From Myxococcales bacterium (GTDB lineage Bacteria > Myxococcota > UBA4151): a stretch of DNA of 32,736 nt. Every line of letters begins with the position of its first letter. Within the stretch, counting starts at the first letter, position 1. The notes beneath the pieces are model-generated. The model saw only the letters and a program-made list of their open reading frames with translations. It made no database searches and was not told where the DNA came from. Position numbers and translations under genes: made by a program. Below are positions 29,883-32,736 of this stretch, in pieces. The stretch covers positions 1 through 32,736 of the forward strand of contig PBND01000057.1 in NCBI GenBank assembly GCA_002722845.1, in the 5' to 3' direction.

Positions 29883-32477
29883 ATGCTCAGCCTGTTTGCC
29901 CAGATGACCCTTCTGATCACGGGAGAAACCGGTGGCGTCTCCGGGCGTCAGGTCGATCCCGTTTTGCCCACCCTCGCCGAGGTTCAGATTCAATCCTCAG
30001 GCTATCGGGCCGTGACCCACGGGGGGCGCGCCTGCTTTCCCGACCAGTTGGAAACCTTCGCCGCCTTACTCAAAGATGAACCCACTCGGGCCATCACCGG
30101 CAAGACCACAATGCTTCGTTGGCGGCACAGCTGGTTTGCCGCAGACGCCCCATCGCCGGCCCTTGAGCGCCTCTTGGGCACCGGTGAACTCGAGCCCCAA
30201 ACGGCCCAATGGGAGCAATGGACGAGCGCCAAGCAGAAGCTGCGCTGCGTGACCCTTGGCGGTGGTAGCGAGACACTGGCTCAAGAGATTGGCGACTGGG
30301 AGGTTCGCTGGTCCGCCGCAGCCGAAGTGCCCGGCGTCGGCTCAATCACGGAAATCGCTCGCCCCCTCGGCGATGGAAGTCGGCGGCTTCAAGCGATCCA
30401 ATCACTCCGCAACCAACGGCCTGATCTCTTGTGGTTTGACCTCGGCGGACTTTTCGAGGGGCGTTCCCTCATTCGTGACGGACTGGATTTACACCGGACG
30501 GTCACGGCTCAAGCCCTCCAGAAGACACCGCCGCAGTTGCTGGTCCCTGGCCCGAAAGACCTAGCCGGAGGTCTCGACCATTTACTGGCCGAACTCCGCC
30601 CCGGTGGCACCCAGCTCCTCGTTACCGGCTCGTCGGTGACCCAGGCTGGGCTGGTCTCCCAATGGCGTCACACCCAGGACGGCCAGCGAATTCTCGTACT
30701 CGGCCTTGGGGAGACCACGCCGACTCCGGACCTCGAGAAGGCCGTGGAGCGACACCTTGCGGAGGCTGCAGTAGACGAGTGGATCATCCTGTTGTCACGG
30801 AACGCCGCCAATACGAGCACCTGGATCAACGATTCCCGGGTTGCGCTCGTCGCCGTCCCTGGGCCGGTACGTTTCGGCCCCTTTCAGGGCACATGGCAGC
30901 GGGGACGGGCCACGAGTGGCGGCCCGCTCATCTTGCAGGTCGCGCCGAACCGACTCCTAACGGTTAGCCTGAAAGCAGAAGGCCACGTGGAGTTTCGTTC
31001 TCGGGAGGTTGACGAAACCACGAAGGCCGACCCCGTTCTTTCCCGACAGGTGAACCGGATCCGCCACACCTTGTATCCCGATCTGAATCGCACGGTGGTC
31101 CCCGTCTTGGACCCCAGTAAAGCGCTGAGTCAGGTTGACCCGGCCCTCACCGAAACGCTGCTAGCCCACACGCTGCTGCGGGCTGCTGAAGCCGATGCTG
31201 TGCTCCTGCCACCCCTGGCTGGCGAGAAGCCGATGCCCGGTCCCATCACACGAATGCGGCTGCGAGCAGAGCTGAGGGTGCCCGGCCACTTGGTTCGCCG
31301 TCGAGTCGAGGGGCGTCACTTGCAAAAAGCTGTGACCTCCTTCGGGCGGGCCCGGTTCACGGCCCGGGAAAAAGTCACACCGGACGCACCAATACATCTC
31401 GTGACCACCGCAGCCATTGCGGAGCGCTTGGCAAAAGCCCTCGGTCCCGCACCGCCGAGCCAAGCCTTACGCTATGTCGACGGCAAACTCATTCCGGTCA
31501 GGCCCAACCGTGGAGAAAAACCCAGTTCATTACGGGATCTGGGCGTCTCGCTGATCGAAGGACAGCTCCTCTGGGACCAACCCAGCGAAGCCGTCTTGCG
31601 TCAGCGGGTCTCTGCCCTGTTGGTCTTGCCTCCGCCCCGCTCCGCACTGCGCTTTCGTATCGATCGACTCAGCCTCAGTATCCAAGAGGTCAGCCTGAGG
31701 GCACCCATCGAGCGCCGAGCAGCGGAAGACCCGCGGGCGAACAGCCCGACTCGACTGAGCGTGGGCAGTCAGTTCGACCTTCGTGTGGAACAACCTTGGC
31801 GTGACCTCGTGGTGAGTCTGAGGGGCCTGGGCGAGTACCGGCGGGAGTCCTTTCCCAGCGAAAATGGGGTTGAGGCCATCGACAAGGAAGCCGTCGATGA
31901 CCTGAAAGGGATCTTCGAGGTGGCCGCCCGGTCCGGTTCCTACAGACCCTTCGTCAACCTCGGTCTCGACAGTGAATTCACGGCTGGTGCGCCCGAGGCG
32001 GAGACAGCGAGTCCTCGCCAGATGCTTGCGTCTGTCGACGCCGGACTGCTCCTGCCGAAGCGGGGACTCCTCCACGAAGCCCGACTCAGTGCCACAGCCC
32101 TACGAGATTATCGGGATCTACTCACAGCACCTACGGGGGGGACCTCCTCCCCTCCAAGCCAGTGGCGCTTCGGCCTGAGTGGACTCGTCGACCTAAGGCG
32201 CCCCCTCCCCATCGGAAGCCTGCGACTGATCCTTGGCTCCCGGCTCTTCCTGCCGGAGACCGAACCTCAACCCAACACCTTACTGTGGGCCTTTAGTGAA
32301 CGGGTGGAGTACGCCTATCCCCTGGCCGGTGGGTTGAACTTGAAAGCTTATTTCGAGCATTTGTCCTGGCGGACTCACGTCGCCGATCCAGCGCCCCGAT
32401 TCGCTGACACCTGGCTCAGTGGCGGACTGAGTCTGGATTTCTCAAGAGTGCTGCGTCCTCTTGCCGGGCTATTCTAG
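29883..32477 (+). CDS. Degenerate 5'-nucleotidase-like protein with C-terminal barrel-like domain
   Basis: An 864-residue protein. Residues 9-20 (TLLITGETGGVS), 181-192 (DLLWFDLGGLFE) and 220-233 (LVPGPKDLAGGLDH) line up with the metal-site strands of the UshA-like protein at 20246-21757, but the ligands are lost: DxH becomes ETG, GD becomes GG and GNHE becomes GPKD. Residues 430-485 (ADAVLLPP, MPGPITRMRLRAEL, VEGRHLQKAV) mirror the nucleotidase C-terminal domain. Residues 585-864 are alternating beta strands ending in Phe, like an outer-membrane barrel. It should be non-catalytic. The ATG follows AGGCGG; a TAG four codons upstream rules out extension, so the signal peptide is oddly short. 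Confidence 0.6.
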   Translation: MLSLFAQMTLLITGETGGVSGRQVDPVLPTLAEVQIQSSGYRAVTHGGRACFPDQLETFAALLKDEPTRAITGKTTMLRWRHSWFAADAPSPALERLLGTGELEPQTAQWEQWTSAKQKLRCVTLGGGSETLAQEIGDWEVRWSAAAEVPGVGSITEIARPLGDGSRRLQAIQSLRNQRPDLLWFDLGGLFEGRSLIRDGLDLHRTVTAQALQKTPPQLLVPGPKDLAGGLDHLLAELRPGGTQLLVTGSSVTQAGLVSQWRHTQDGQRILVLGLGETTPTPDLEKAVERHLAEAAVDEWIILLSRNAANTSTWINDSRVALVAVPGPVRFGPFQGTWQRGRATSGGPLILQVAPNRLLTVSLKAEGHVEFRSREVDETTKADPVLSRQVNRIRHTLYPDLNRTVVPVLDPSKALSQVDPALTETLLAHTLLRAAEADAVLLPPLAGEKPMPGPITRMRLRAELRVPGHLVRRRVEGRHLQKAVTSFGRARFTAREKVTPDAPIHLVTTAAIAERLAKALGPAPPSQALRYVDGKLIPVRPNRGEKPSSLRDLGVSLIEGQLLWDQPSEAVLRQRVSALLVLPPPRSALRFRIDRLSLSIQEVSLRAPIERRAAEDPRANSPTRLSVGSQFDLRVEQPWRDLVVSLRGLGEYRRESFPSENGVEAIDKEAVDDLKGIFEVAARSGSYRPFVNLGLDSEFTAGAPEAETASPRQMLASVDAGLLLPKRGLLHEARLSATALRDYRDLLTAPTGGTSSPPSQWRFGLSGLVDLRRPLPIGSLRLILGSRLFLPETEPQPNTLLWAFSERVEYAYPLAGGLNLKAYFEHLSWRTHVADPAPRFADTWLSGGLSLDFSRVLRPLAGLF

Positions 32478-32532
32478 ACCTTGCTGGAGTCGATGCCTTC
32501 AGAGACAATCACCTGGGAGTACCGCTGAGTTG

Positions 32533-32736
32533 ATGCGTTCGTTTGCCATCCTCATCTTGGGCTTGAGTGCGTGCATGGCACCCACGCTCGTGGTGGATGA
32601 TAGCCAGCCAGCATTGACCGCTGAGGCTGCAAGCGAATGGACCACCGACCAAGGATTTTCGGTCACCGTTCGTGGGGCTAGCCCGGACCGGGGGATTGCT
32701 TGGCTCCGGTTGAGTCTGGAACTGGACGGGCGCCCC
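32533..32736 (+). CDS. Lipoprotein, N-terminal fragment (3' end outside window)
   Basis: The visible 68 residues begin MRSFAILILGLSAC, a signal peptide with lipobox LSAC (Cys14), then a short linker and a beta-rich start (GFSVTVRGASPDRGIAWLRL) like an Ig-type or cupredoxin-like domain. The frame is open to the window edge. GGGAG lies 14 bases before the ATG, ten before an in-frame TTG at 32530, so either start is possible. It follows the barrel-fusion gene by 55 bases on the same strand and may be its partner. Confidence 0.7.
   Translation, partial: MRSFAILILGLSACMAPTLVVDDSQPALTAEAASEWTTDQGFSVTVRGASPDRGIAWLRLSLELDGRP

Overview
This is a GC-rich, gene-dense bacterial chromosome segment, most likely from a deltaproteobacterium-like lineage (Myxococcota/Bradymonadia-type). 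That placement is inferred from Asp/Gly-rich linkers behind lipoprotein signals, proteins built from tandem four-cysteine modules, a DUF1844 protein, a class II ribonucleotide reductase and an RpoH-type sigma factor together. No rRNA, tRNA, CRISPR array, insertion sequence or phage gene is visible.

Layout. (1) Positions 12743 down to 1, minus strand: a 14-gene run, almost every junction a start/stop overlap (ATGA, GTGA, TTGA or TAATG). Its first half encodes a 55-residue protein, a DUF1844 protein, a lipoprotein, a diacylglycerol-kinase-like lipid kinase and an RluA-type pseudouridine synthase. After an 88-base gap holding a hairpin comes a full MoxR/Bat module: MoxR AAA+ ATPase, DUF58 protein, a single-span membrane protein, BatA, a BatB-BatC fusion, BatD, a BatE-like TPR/SH3-like protein, a BamD-like TPR protein and an FHA protein cut by the window edge. 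(2) A divergent sigma-32 gene (12874-13737, plus) overlaps tail-to-tail with (3) three consecutive minus-strand lipoprotein genes: a CBM9/DOMON-like protein and two proteins made of 18 and 16 four-Cys modules. The 16-module gene has an in-frame TGA exactly where a module cysteine belongs. (4) Minus-strand housekeeping genes: deoxynucleoside kinase, NhaA antiporter, a UshA-like 5'-nucleotidase lipoprotein, alanyl-tRNA synthetase and a short flagellin. (5) From 25.5 kb the plus strand carries an SDR oxidoreductase, a PAP2 phosphatase with no canonical start where homology puts one, nrdJ, a large protein that reads as a degenerate 5'-nucleotidase joined to an outer-membrane barrel-like domain, and the start of another lipoprotein.

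How the parts fit. The Bat/MoxR block should form a membrane complex in which MoxR remodels von Willebrand A proteins; an FHA protein and a BamD-like protein at its distal end suggest phosphothreonine input and envelope work. The four-Cys and CBM9 lipoproteins look like an exported surface set. NrdJ and the deoxynucleoside kinase give de novo and salvage routes to dNTPs, the first independent of oxygen.

The best leads are the in-frame TGA at a conserved Cys position (17850-17852), the pseudo-phosphatase/barrel fusion (29883-32477), the FHA/BamD-extended Bat operon, and several leader hairpins that overlap or adjoin ribosome binding sites.
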